A stretch of DNA of 64,000 bases from Lanius collurio (taxonomy: Eukaryota; Chordata; Aves; Passeriformes; Laniidae). The position numbers were made by a program, and so were the translations under genes. The notes below the pieces were generated by a model that saw only the letters and a list, made by a program, of their open reading frames with translations, did not search any database and was not told where the DNA came from. Numbering within the stretch: position 1 is the first letter of the stretch; every line of letters starts with the position of its first letter. Below, one piece after another: positions 11,415 to 22,746 of the stretch. The DNA is taken from NCBI GenBank assembly GCA_020086605.1, contig JACBWW010000004.1:14358932-14422931 (forward strand), written 5' to 3'.

Positions 11415-14400
11415 AAGCAAGTGTATTCTCACACTCAGAATAACACGTATGCCAATAGGAATGTACAGAAAGAAACAAAACCAGAAAGTTGGAAAGCTGA
11501 TACTAAGCAGTTTAAGTAGAATCTGTATAAGAACATCGAGTCCTTTAACTTTCCTCCTCAAATATAAATTCCACCTTATCATATATTTCTGAAAACTACA
11601 TGTTTTCCAAAGATATGTGGATAGGTGTCTAAATGGCTGTGAAAATAGATGTCCTCTAGAAAAGAGAATTAATAACAGTTGCTGAGATACGTCAAAGAGT
11701 TTTGCAATATTTCTCTTTACTGTTATCCAGCATAAGAGATTGAAATATTTTGACCGTGTGTTTAAAATGAGTGTATGGAATCTGTTATAATAGGGGTAAC
11801 TTTGGTCATCTTGAGGAAGAAATGTAACTGCCATTCTAAAATCTTTATCATAATTCAGTTTTGTGTGTCTTAATAGCATATAGATATGTTATCTATACAC
11901 AGCTACAAACACACTCAAGGAATTTTGTTGGGAGCAGAAGAAACTTCCAAAAGAACAAAAGAAGAAACAAGCCTGAATTCTTCCCTTCCCAGCTGGCTCT
12001 TGCCGAGGGGCTGCCTTTGATCGTCCCAGGAGTTTGCAGCTCAGGAGAGCAATAAGCCCTTGTGCCTTCCAAGGAAAGAAGGTGAAATTCCTCACTATAA
12101 GCACATGCCATAAGAGGAAAGTAGGATGTAGTAGTAGGAGACTAACAAGGAAAGGGATGTTAAAACTGCTTGTCTTCCCCTTCCCAATAAATGCATGGAA
12201 TTCTTTTAGTTTGTGTTCAGCCTCTACCTTTTCAGCTCCTTGGAATATGCCCTGCATATTGTGTTTCAAGGTTGAACTGGACTAACTGTGCTGTTCACAT
12301 TCTGTTTTAGCACTATACTGAAACATCTGTCCTTGAGAGGTTTACCTTTACTCTACAAAGTAGATGTTTACCTCTACTTTGCCTAAAAGGATCTCTTAAT
12401 CATAGAATTTTGCTTTTTAAACGTTTCTTATCAACAGTAGGTTTTCACTCATTGGTCTCAGAACAATTTTTGTGTCACATGCACAGCACCTGGTCAGATT
12501 ACTCCAGGCAAGCTTTGCTCTTTGTGTCTGGATTGCATTGCAACAGGCTGCACCATCCAGCTGGAATTAAATTAACTGTTGATGTCATAGCTGCATTAGG
12601 GCATTGCATGATTGGCAGCTCACTTGTACAGCACAGTATTTTGAAGAATTTGGCTTTTATTTTATTCTTTGTAAGAGTTTCCAGAATTATGTCTAATACC
12701 CCTTTTCTTAGTTAGAAGTCTCTGGGTCCTAAGACCCTCAATATTGAAGGGGTTTTTTTTAAATTTGCCACCTTGAAAGTACAATTTGATTATATTGTCC
12801 ATATAATTTATGAAATTTCCTATGAACTAAGTGCACTTAATTTTACCTTTCCCATGGCTTCCAGACATTGTATATTATAAATTGAAACTGGCAAGTGTTC
12901 TATTTTTTTTTCATCTGTTGTGTCTTTTGTCTGGAATTTCTTATTTTAATTATGTGCACTTTCTCTGAGCACTGCTCTGAGCATTTCTCTGCACATTTCA
13001 GCCATATTTGTTGTTTAAAGACATTTCTGTGGAGTTAGATCTGCTTCTCTACAATCCCTCTTGCAGGTTTAATCACATGTCCCACAAATAAACCTGTCTC
13101 TAGTTAGCAAGTCTGATTCTAGTACTGTGTGTGGATGCCAGGGTTCTCAACTGAATAATGTTAATATTGGTTTAGGATGTAAAACATGTTATCATCTTCC
13201 AATTTCATTCATTAGTAGGTCATAATCCTCAGGCATCTTTACTGCTGTTCCAGTGTTTCAGGCAGAGTTCTTAGTCACAATGCCTCACTCAGCTACATAT
13301 TCTTTTCCCTCCCCAATGAGCTTTTAAAGGAATTATTTTCATTTTCCATTATCTTTATTTTTTAAGGGTTACCTTTCCACACAGGATGAGTTTTAACTTT
13401 GCACTGATGTGTTTTTATTTGGAAACATGGCAGTCATGGCTTATGTTTGTGCTGACCATTCTGATTTCAGTCATGCTTTGTGACTTTGTCTCTCACAGAC
13501 ATAAAACAAACATCCACATTTCCCAGACCTATCCTGTTTTTTCAGGTGAATTATGATTTCTCTATGTACATTTGCAGATGGGAACCAACCTCCTACCCAG
13601 ATACTGGACATTCAGAAATCCTGCTCTTATGGATGTCTGGCAAAAGCTACCATCTATGTACACTGTACTACTGCATGTCTACGTTCAGTAAATTCAGTAT
13701 TATTCAGGAATAAACAGAAGAACTAACTGTCCTGTGTGTATTCTCTGGGTGCTTTCTGACACCTCCTGGAAGAAGAAAATATTCTTCTCCTGCCCACCCT
13801 GTTTCAAGAGCTGGTAAAATTATTTCTCATATTGTCCTCAATTATTCTGCATATAGAGCAAATCTTATGTAAAATTGAACTATCTGTACTGAATAACTCT
13901 ATGATGAATACACACTTACTTATGTCTTACAAAAAAAAAGGTATCCTTTTATAAGACAAGTATTTACAAAGGTATTACCCTGAAACAGTAATCAAAACAT
14001 TTTTTGGTTTTCAGGCTCCTTAAAGTTCTTCCTTGTGCAAACTTGGATTTCTCAAAAATTCAGTGTATGTTATTACTTGAAAATGTATAAGACAGCTGTA
14101 AGTCAAACAGCTGTAGTGCATAAGCCTTGATTTATTTAAACTATTTTTAATCAGCAACCTGCATTCGGATATATGTGTGCTAATGGTGGTTTTCAGTAAT
14201 CTTAAATCTGAGAAGTATTAGAGCAAGAGAAACTAAAAAGTAAAAACTTGCAGTTGGCTGAGATCTATAAAATAAATTACTTTCAAGGAAGTGTCAATCA
14301 AGTATTTAAAAACCCCTGACTCCTTAGGCACATCATCTCATTAAGTTTATTTGTAGGATGATGCTAGCTTTGAAGTGGCCCTAGTTATTTAAGGTATTTC

Positions 14401-14546
14401 TGGTGCCTCTGGCTCTATTCTGCCAGGTCTGTCACTTCACAGCCTGCCTCAGAACTCTAATACGAGATAATCAATGAAACTAAAGATGTCTTAGGAACAA
14501 ATGCCTAGGCAATAAAACAATCCCTTGTTTGGCTTGCTGTTACAAA

Positions 14547-14565
14547 ATGTTGTACCGTACAACAT
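14547..14565. repeat. Palindrome, 9 bp arms
   Basis: ATGTTGTAC and GTACAACAT face each other across a single C at 14556. A second pair, TTGCT (14534-14538) and AGCAA (14566-14570), could extend a cruciform with a bulge on one side. No known binding site is recognised. Confidence 0.6.
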
Positions 14566-14952
14566 AGCAAAACAGTCCCCCACTGTGAGTTAAAGGCTTT
14601 GTTAAAATAAATTCCTCTATGATGTGAATGTTATTTCAAGCAGGACATCCAGACATATATGAAATTACAGACTTGAAGATAAGAAGCTCACTGGATGGAA
14701 ACACATGTCTCAGCTTAGCCTGATTTCAAGATAGCAGCTTGGACATTTAGGATTAGGTTTGAAGAGGAATTGTGCTCCAAACCCAGGCCCTGCTTAAATG
14801 ATTAGGTAGGAGGTAGGTATAAACCAGTTTTGTTCAAGGCCAGTAGAATCAGTAGTTATATATTTTCTTATAACACCTTCAAAGAACACTCAGGTACACT
14901 TTAAAGAAAGCATAAATTTTCTCCAGACAGAATAATATTGAAGGATGAAAAA

Positions 14953-14978
14953 GAAACAAAACAAAACAAAAACAAAAG
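14953..14978. repeat. (AAAAC)n simple repeat
   Basis: A-rich tract with C every four or five bases, seen directly. No link to a retroposon tail is evident. Confidence 0.7.
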
Positions 14979-17450
14979 ACCACAAAAAAAACTGCACAAA
15001 AAATCCCAAACCACACTTTCATTGGAATAGATGTTGTAATTTTTTGTTGTTTGTTTTATACTAAGGTATTAATGCAAATACTAACAAAATCATTAGCGCT
15101 GAAAACTTCCCAAGTATTTGTTTTTATATACACTTAATCGCTGCATATGCTATGAAAGGATTTCATTACTTGATTTCAGATAATAATTTGGGCTTAGCCT
15201 AAGGATTGCTTATCTTTAAGTACAGTTGTGCCAGCAATGTGAACTCTGAGAAAAAATTCAGGAAGAAAGAGGAAGATAGATTTGTTTTCTTCTTGATAGA
15301 ATTACATTTTATTGCAACGAGAGATTACAGTTATATAAAACTTTTCATTTCTAAGAAACCTTTTGTGCTTGAGAAGCTGTGTGCATGTATGAATTGTTTC
15401 ACAGAACTAGAACTATTTTCACCCAACACTGAAATGAAATTAACATGGCAGGTGCTTCAACAGTGTGGCATAATAATTTTGGAAAGGAAGAAGGAAGGGG
15501 AGTGCTAAAATAAAGCTTTACAAAGAAGGAATGTGACCAGCCATTCAAATTAGAACATAGATATGCTTGACCTGTTTTTGGTTAAAACTTTCCAAGCTTT
15601 AAGAAGAAAATCTTATGTGAAGAAAGTCACATGAAAAGACACCAAATAATTTTGATGAAAAGCATTCAAGATATATATTTTAAACCTTTCATCTAATCAG
15701 TCAAGCTGGTTTTTTTGGCACCTAAAACTAAAAGAAGTAACACATATATAGAGATAAAATTTATAAGCAGATAAAAACAAATGATTGTGAAGTACCCTGT
15801 CAGTTATTTGAAATAAGACAGTTGCCAACAGCATTTTAAGAAGAGATATGTCTCCTCAGATTTTCTGCATATAGATCTCATGGTCAAATACTATGGTATA
15901 AATTTTTGACAGCTTGATCAAAATAGATTGTACTTGGCATTTTCCGTATCTGAAGCAAAAGAAATACCATAAACAAGCCTTTAAGTTTACACTGCTTTTC
16001 ATCATGGTATTCAGCAAAGACGCAGAATTTTCCTTTGAGCTGTCACAGGGACATTCCTGCTGCCAGAGTCTGATGTGTTGCACATGTGGGCACCAATGGC
16101 GAGGCTCCCTCTCTTTCTCTGGCTCCAGGACAGCGTCCCCTCAGGAGCTGAGCAGTGTTTCATTAGCTCTGGTGTGTTTGCTGCTGAGTGAATACACATA
16201 CCTTGACCAGTCAGTGGAGAACATCTCCTTTTCAAGCATTAATTCTCATGATACACTTAAGACTATAGCAAGTTTTTATTATACTGATTTCACATAGAAA
16301 CAACACCTGAGACATGAAAGTGAAGTTAGGCTGGGAACAGAGCACTTGTCACTGAGAACAAAATGTAAGAATACTGTTGACTCACAATTCATTGTTGTAG
16401 CTAGTAGGCAAATTTCTTATTAAAATTCCTTGAACCTGAAGACACTTTATTTAAAAATTTTCAGGACAATTCTAACCCACTGAAAGCTACTCAAATGTTA
16501 TTTTTATAAATTACAATAAAGTTAAATTTTAATTGTAATAAACATCTTACATAGGTCAATTTAAAAAATCTGTCTTTTAAAGAATACAATGACTGTACAT
16601 TCCACAGCAAAATCAATAATATATATCTTTTATGCTTAAAAGATATACAAATAATTTATTACAGTAGCTGGAAATACAACTTCTACAAAGTAGGAGGTGA
16701 AGTAGAAATTTTGATATTATTTTGGTTGAAGAAAAAATATTTACAGTATTTTTGTTTCTTTTTTGTCAGTTCTTAGTCTTCTGTTGGAGGTAGAAAAACA
16801 ACAACAAAAAAAGGTGCCATCACTGGACATTTGGAAATTTCTTTCCACTGTTAAAAGCTATCTGTCTGAAAATAGATCAGGATGAGACTAAAACACTGGT
16901 CTGGTAAACTGAAGAAGACAATTGTTAATATGCATGATCAAGAGAGATGATACAATAATAGTTTCTACTTTACAATTAGATTAAGCATATTTGTATTTCA
17001 AACACAGATTCAGTTTTTGTTGCTGAAGTGGGAACAAGAATTGCAGCAGTAGTTTGAACTGCAAATCTAATGGAAAACATTCACAGTTGACTACACATGC
17101 AGACAGTTATACAGGATGAGCTTCTTATCAATGAAAGTAATAATGAGGTTTGGATCTACATGGAAAAAAAGTGAGGGTTTCAGGTTATGCCTGGACCAAG
17201 ATGCTTCTGCTGTTGAAGAGACAGGGACAGCCTCTCATGACACTGTAGCTGGATCTGATAGCACTCAAGCATCATGATGAGTATACCTATAATATTTGAG
17301 ATAGTAGGGACTGATTTCTCAGTCTAATATCTTTGTTGACAATGAAAAGACTAATCTAATTAGCTGCAAAATTTCTGAAAAGCTATTGGGAGTGCACTTG
17401 TAACTTTGAGGAGAGAGAAGTTCTACAAGGAGCTGCTCACAAAAAAGAGT

Positions 17451-17592
17451 CACAGATTACGGAATATTCTCAGTTGGAAGGACTCACAAGGATCATCGAG
17501 TCCAGCTCCTAAGAGAATGGCCCATACAGGGATTAAACCCACAACCTTGGTTTTATTAGGACCATGCTCTAACCAACCAAGCTAATCTCACA
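17451..17592 (-). mobile_element. tRNA-Ile-derived SINE (TguSINE1-like)
   Basis: Read on the minus strand, the element opens with a decayed tRNA-Ile. The A box reads TAGCTTGGTTGG (plus 17573-17584), the anticodon arm carries CTAATAA (AAT anticodon, plus about 17552-17558), and the B box reads GGTTTAATC (plus 17531-17539). It then passes into a tail ending in GAGTCCTTCCAACTGAGAAT, which matches the 3' region of a CR1-type LINE. This head-and-tail design is that of TguSINE1, a SINE described from passerines and thought to be moved by CR1 enzymes. CpG positions in the B box have decayed and the anticodon-stem pairing is broken, so it is not a working tRNA gene. Confidence 0.85.
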
Positions 17593-20500
17593 ATATATCA
17601 GTATTTTTTAATTAGACTCTGGTAAACAGTGTCCAAGGATGACTAAAGAATTTTAAACTCTTTTTTTCTCTTTTAAAGAGTTGGGAAAATTCTGTTTTCA
17701 GTTTCTTATCATTCCATTCTGTGACTTAATGATAACCCTCTTGCTGTCTTTAGGATATTTAGAGAAAATGCCCTTTCCTGATTATTTGTTCAAGTAAATC
17801 AATGTAGTCTATGACTCATATTTTGACTACATCTGAAAAAAAAATGAGTTTTAAACTACAGGTCATTATATTAGTCTGAGGCATAAAGATAAAATTGAAT
17901 GGAATCAAAAGGAAATATTCCTCTTCCCGATTCTGAGATCGGTCTCTTCTGGAGAACTTCATGTTTTCTATCAAGACTCTTTAGAACTTCATCTCTAAGA
18001 CAAGAATGAAGTGGAATTGGAGAGAGTCCAGCTGACCTATATCATGCAGTAAATATGTGTCTTTCTAGAAAAGTGGAGAGTAAATGAATGTTAGTCCAAA
18101 GCAGGTGTTAGAGCAGCCTCTTTTGGTTTATCTAAAGAATGTGTTTAAATAACAGTAAACTAAGTCTCCTGGGACATGTGTTAGTCTCACACATAGTCTT
18201 TCTCAATGACACCCTCTGAAAAAATCACCAAGAAACATTATTTTATAAATCCAAGTGTGTTATACTTTCTGCTTGCATTCAAGTGGCATAAGTAGAACTA
18301 TGGTGTTTACATAATCCCATTGATTTATAATGATTAAGTCACATTTTTCATTCTTTTAAACTTTTTAAGCAACTTGAATGTCTATGACAGTCACAGAAAA
18401 ACAACTGTTTGTTAGGTACAAGGCAGAGAGATGTAGTGAAATTATCTTCACAATGTGGCACCAGGGCACTTCAACTCTGACCATTGGTGCTTCAGGTATG
18501 TGTCACTGAAGGCCTCATCAAATGTTGCAAAATCATCTATTTTCAGACAGTTATACAAAAATCTCTGCAAATGAAATGAACAGGATAAATTCATACTTAA
18601 GAAGATGTGCATGATGATAAGTAATATTTAGTAGAATATAATAATGTACCTTTTTTTTTTTTCTTTTTAAAGTCTTTGCAAAAATATAACCTAGAACTTC
18701 ATGTTTTTCTAAAGATTCAAATGTATATTAAAATCACACATAACAAAGAGATCTTCTGCTAGGACTTGTCAAATCTTCCTGGAAGCACATTCTCTGCTAT
18801 CTATCCAGCCAGTGCAGAGTACTTTGGGCTAAGACATTACCAGTGATTATTATCCAAGCCTCCCAAAAAGAAATATTACATTAACAGCAGCAGCATCTCG
18901 TACTGAAATGGGAAAAGCAAGGCCTTCCAAAAAAGCTTATGGATGGATTGCCTCTTTCCAGTGGTATTATAAAATTTGGACAGATATCATTCTGTGTGAA
19001 AAGAAAGATGCTTCTTCCTTTCCAAGTGCCCTCATACCCAGATACTTAACTGTATTGTGTGATAAGAGAGACTGAAAAATTCCCCTGAAATCAGGACTGT
19101 CCTGGTCACATGCTGAAGGAGAATTTCCTGTTTCACAGTTTCACCACTTCTGAAACAGTGATGGCATAGAATAGCAAATATCAAGTTTAAGAAGGACTCA
19201 TGCAAGAAATCTTAACCAGCTGAAACTTCAGGTCACTGTAGGTAATTAATCAATCTGACTCCTAAGAAAAATTCTGTTAAGTATTTGTTAAACTCTCTTC
19301 ACAGCCTGTCTGTCTTCATGACCCATGTACATTCATGCACTTCAGTTTTCACTCATCAAGGGGCTCACAGGAACAGTGAACCACTGCCACTGAAATCAAT
19401 GGGAAAAACTCTCACTGATTTCCTTTGGGTAAGGCCTAAACCCCACACATGAAGTTTTACATTGTATTCTCACACATCAAATGTTAAACACTTGTACATG
19501 GGAGGAGTTGCAAGGAAATTATTAAGTTCACATGGGATGTTACTCAAAACAAAGGATTACAGACATCTCTTAAAAAAGTCGGGGAATAGAAGGAATATGG
19601 TGGAACTTATACAATCATAACTTAATACAGAAACATAAGAGTACAAAATATAATTTTCGTACTCCCTGAAAACTTGTAATAATTTGTACAGTTAAAAAAT
19701 TAAATATTAATAAAAAATAAATTATTACCTTTTCCAAAACAAAAACAAAAATTGTTTTGGTTCACACTGAGAAAGAAAAGAAAATTAACTTGTCAAATTA
19801 ATTATATGCTGTGAATCACTTGCTAGGATCTGTTCATGAAACCAAGGCTTTTACAAAACACATTGTTCTATAAGAAAAAATGCTTTTTCTGTTTCTTCCC
19901 AGCTGCATGAAGGTCTTCCATTCAAAATTTCACTTTATTCTTCTAATTAATTACACATGCCTTTGTAGCTCTAACTTTAAAATGCTACTCAAAAAGCTTT
20001 TGAATCAATATCAATCACATTGTTTTATTTTCTCAAGGGAAAAGAGGTTGCTCAAAGGAAATTAATCTTATGTTGACACTAACTTGTTTCCCTATTGAAT
20101 GTGCTTCTGGCATTTGGAAAGTCTTTAGTATTACTCAGTCTGTCTATAATAAATTTTCAAAATAACTTCTGGTTTTTTATTTGACTGTTTTGTTTCAAAA
20201 AAGGTGGAGAGCAGGATGATGTCCTCATAATCACAGGACTAATATTGTAAGTTAGCTGTTCTTTGTCCCTGTCACACCATTCTTGATTACCCAAATTGCT
20301 GTCAACATTAAAAGATAGGATATGGTGGAGTTGTCTAAGTGATAGAGTGGTAAAGACCAGCCCTGATGTTTCTGCCTCATATTGTCCTTTCCATATTGCT
20401 GCCAAAAACAACAAGATGTTTCAATGTGTCCCTGTTAAGATTTCCTCCTGTACAGACCTCTACATTTCTAATTCCCAAAATGTGATGTTCATTATCATAT

Positions 20501-20786
20501 TAGTTTTGCAAAGAATATAAATAAATAATGTGAAAATTGCAATTTTATTTTTCACTTTTTAGAAATAGTCCCTATCCATGGGACAGGGCAAAAGCAAGAC
20601 AAATTTGGTTTACCCAGTACTTTCGCATACTGGTACTATTGATAAATTGGCACCATATTTACTGCATCCTATTAAAATTATATAACAAACCCAGCAGACT
20701 ACTGCATTGCAGCTCTTAAAGGGGGGTTGGGAAATAATGCAAGAAGTACATTTCAGACTAAATATTGCTGGCTTTACAAAGAAAGC
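17593..20786. other. Unique-looking DNA, no gene seen
   Basis: No transposon or coding exon recognised. A T-run lies at about 18650-18662. Short frames near 19880-20719 are low-complexity and lack motifs. Confidence 0.5.
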
Positions 20787-21206
20787 ACAGAATCACAGAA
20801 GCAATTATGACAGAACAGACCTGAGATCCTTCAGTCCAACGTATGACCAAATATTAACACTTCAACTAGGCCATAGCACTAAGTGTTGCATCCACTATTT
20901 CCTTAAATATCCCCAGGGATGCTACACTGCCACCTTCTAGGGCAGCCTGTTCCGATATCTACTCACCCTTTCAGTGAAGAGCTTCTTCCTAATGGCCAGC
21001 ATGAACCTTCCCTGGTACAGCTTGAGGACATTTCCACTTGTCCTGTCACTGGTGGCCTGGGAGAAGAGGCCAACCCCCACCTGGCTACAACCTCCTTTCA
21101 GTCAGAGTGTGATAATGTCCTCCCTGAGCCTCTTTTTATCCAGGCTAAACAACCCCAGATCTCTCAGTCACTCCTCACAGGACACATGCCCCAGATCCTT
21201 CACTGT
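20787..21206 (-). mobile_element. CR1 LINE fragment, 3' end
   Basis: The plus strand starts with CAGAATCACAGAAG, the reverse complement of the CR1 3' terminal repeat. It continues through GATCCTTCAGTCCAAC, GGGCAGCCTGTTCC, TCAGTGAAGAGCTTCTTCCT and CCAGGCTAAACAACCCCAG, ending at about CCCCAGATCCTTCAC. On the minus strand this is the C-terminal end of ORF2 followed by the short 3' UTR. Frames at 20919-21212 and 20974-21261 on plus are antisense shadows. Subfamily looks closer to the CR1-Y/X group than to the copy at 3727-4587, from memory only. Confidence 0.92.
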
Positions 21207-21743
21207 AGGTGAAATCTTAAGGTTTGGAAAGCTGAAATTATTTGCCCCATATAAACTGTAAAACCTTTCATCAGTAAGTTGACTGTCCAAGGCCAAGAGC
21301 AAAGTTCTACTTTTCAGCCAAGAATTCCAGAGGTAAGCATGCTGCTTCCAATTTTACTTTTTCATTCTTTTTTATTTCCATTATTAAATGCTATTTTTTT
21401 TATAGAAAGAAAAAATTGTTGATAAGAAAAGCAATGTATCTCAAAGCAAAGCTTATTATGTGTCATAAAAATTCTATACATCACAGTATGGGAGAATTTC
21501 CGAACTTTTGAACTCCAGATTCTTCAAAGCATTGCTCCCCAGAATCTATCAAAGTAATGTGTACTATTGCTGTGGAGAGGATCTTATTCTTGACACAGTG
21601 TATTTGGTATCTTTTTGAAAGAAGAAAGTCAATTTCATGTCACAGAAATCTTTGAAGTTCATTCTAATGAGAAGTACTTCTATTACTTTACTGGTTTTTA
21701 TTCACTGCACTCTTTTTTTTATGGCTGAAACTATTCCAAGAAA

Positions 21744-22338
21744 ATGGTCTTAGGAGTTGGCTTCTTAGCACTTCATCTGTTCCTGCTGATTATTCTTCCC
21801 TCAAAGCCACACTCTGGTGTTAAAAGCACAGAAATTGTCCCTGTAGCCATTGGTCCTTATGCAAAAGCCACACACCACAGACTTCAGTTGCAATTAGACT
21901 GTAAATCAAACAATCAAGTGGAATTCCAGAAGCAGAACCATCATCTCTTCAGGACTTTAAATAAAATAAGCAAGGGGAATGCCAGAAATGGAACCATCAT
22001 CACTTTAGGCTTAACAACGTAAGTCTTGATAGCTTAAGTTAAAAACTAGTGTGGACAGAGTGATTTTCACTTGCTTCCATGAACTTACAGTTGCATCTAT
22101 ACCAATATTAAAACCAGTGTTAAAATCGGTATTAATAGTAACAACAGCACCATAAAAATTCAGGTAAACTGCCAGTATATCTTGAAGACTCTTCATTCAT
22201 TGCTGATAACAGGTTTCACTAATCTTCTTTCCCTTTTTCTTTAGGAGATTTTTATGTTCAACCCAGAGCCAGCAACACAACAGCAGCCTGACTGACACAG
22301 AGCCAAAAGTCTTAATATTGGCTCCTCAACACCAATGA
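21744..22338 (+). other. Speculative two-exon open frame
   Basis: An open frame from ATG at 21744 runs 275 nt to a good donor AC|GTAAGT at 22018/22019. After a 226 bp putative intron, a strong pyrimidine-rich acceptor (CCCTTTTTCTTTAG, ending 22244) leads into 94 nt that stay open in the compatible phase to TGA at 22336-22338. The joined product would be 122 residues. Its start, MVLGVGFLALHLFLLIILP, resembles a signal peptide, and N-x-S/T sites follow (NGT near residue 84, NSS near 106). I recognise no family. Without the splice, the first frame stops at the TAA overlapping the donor. A 56 bp imperfect duplication lies within exon 1. Chance is the leading explanation. Confidence 0.15.
21920..22013. 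repeat. 56 bp-period imperfect duplication
   Basis: GGAATTCCAGAAGCAGAACC at 21920 reappears as GGAATGCCAGAAATGGAACC at 21976, each followed by ATCATC and a CTTTA-type end. The two copies differ at several positions and by a small gap. Confidence 0.65.
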
Positions 22339-22456
22339 GTTAGAAGCTGCTACAGACAGCTTGTGGGAGAACTGGTACAGTTCCACACACGTCCTTCTCG
22401 GTCAGATACACCAGCATCAAAAAGTAAATTTATACAAATTTGTACAAAAAATTAGG

Positions 22457-22740
22457 TGTGGAGGTGCCTCTCCCCTGAAGTCCCAGGGGGAGGGACCCTG
22501 CAGGGTACGGGTCTGTCCCTGCTCCCATGCCATGTGTGCCCCATATCTGTTCCTGATCTTTAGTTTGGGTGCCCAGGCTCAGGAAGAGAGCAGGGTCCCA
22601 GGACTGGGGTCTGCCTGGGAACTCCAGCCATGTGGCAGGAAGAATAAATCATCTCTGAACATCTACAAAATTATTGCTTCATCTTTCCTTCCAAGTTCAT
22701 CGCTGTCTTATACTTGTTATAAGGATTCCCCATTACAACT
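22457..22740 (+). mobile_element. Solo LTR, ~284 bp, copy A of a pair
   Basis: The segment runs from TGTGGAGGTGCC to CCCCATTACAACT and carries AATAAA at 22643-22648, about 90 bp before its end, as a retroviral LTR does. Boundaries were fixed by comparison with the inverted copy at 38166-38450, which has clean ends (ACAACA) and a perfect 6 bp duplication. Here the flanks ATTAGG (22451-22456) and CCTAGG (22741-22746) agree at four of six positions, consistent with an aged 6 bp duplication. A 6 bp duplication suggests an ERVK-like or alpharetrovirus-like integrase rather than ERVL. No internal region is present. A 138-codon open frame across it (22361-22777) is not a gene. Confidence 0.82.
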
Positions 22741-22746
22741 CCTAGG

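Larger units (their letters stand above)
11415..17450. other. Unique-looking DNA, no gene seen
   Basis: No convincing gene. The frames at 11301-11879 (minus) and 11889-12269 (minus) are the longest, but show only hydrophobic low-complexity runs. Around 11926-12105 there is a GC-richer patch with TGTTGGG and AATAAG reminiscent of a small LTR, not supported by flanking duplications. An A-rich (AAAAC)n tract lies at 14953-14978 and a near-perfect palindrome at 14547-14565. Confidence 0.45.

Noticed and set aside
11301..11879. 192-codon minus-strand frame, longest in the window
   Set aside because: It has no recognisable domain, no plausible splice partners, and its end lies in a duplicated noncoding 128 bp segment. 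AT-rich DNA can yield such a frame by chance.
11926..12105. Possible short LTR beginning TGTTGGGAGC with AATAAG
   Set aside because: No matching flanking duplication, non-canonical polyadenylation signal and no family recognised.
18440..18520. Possible short exon ending in GTATGT donor near 18496
   Set aside because: The putative exon would be about 30 bp, with no open-frame context or partner exon.
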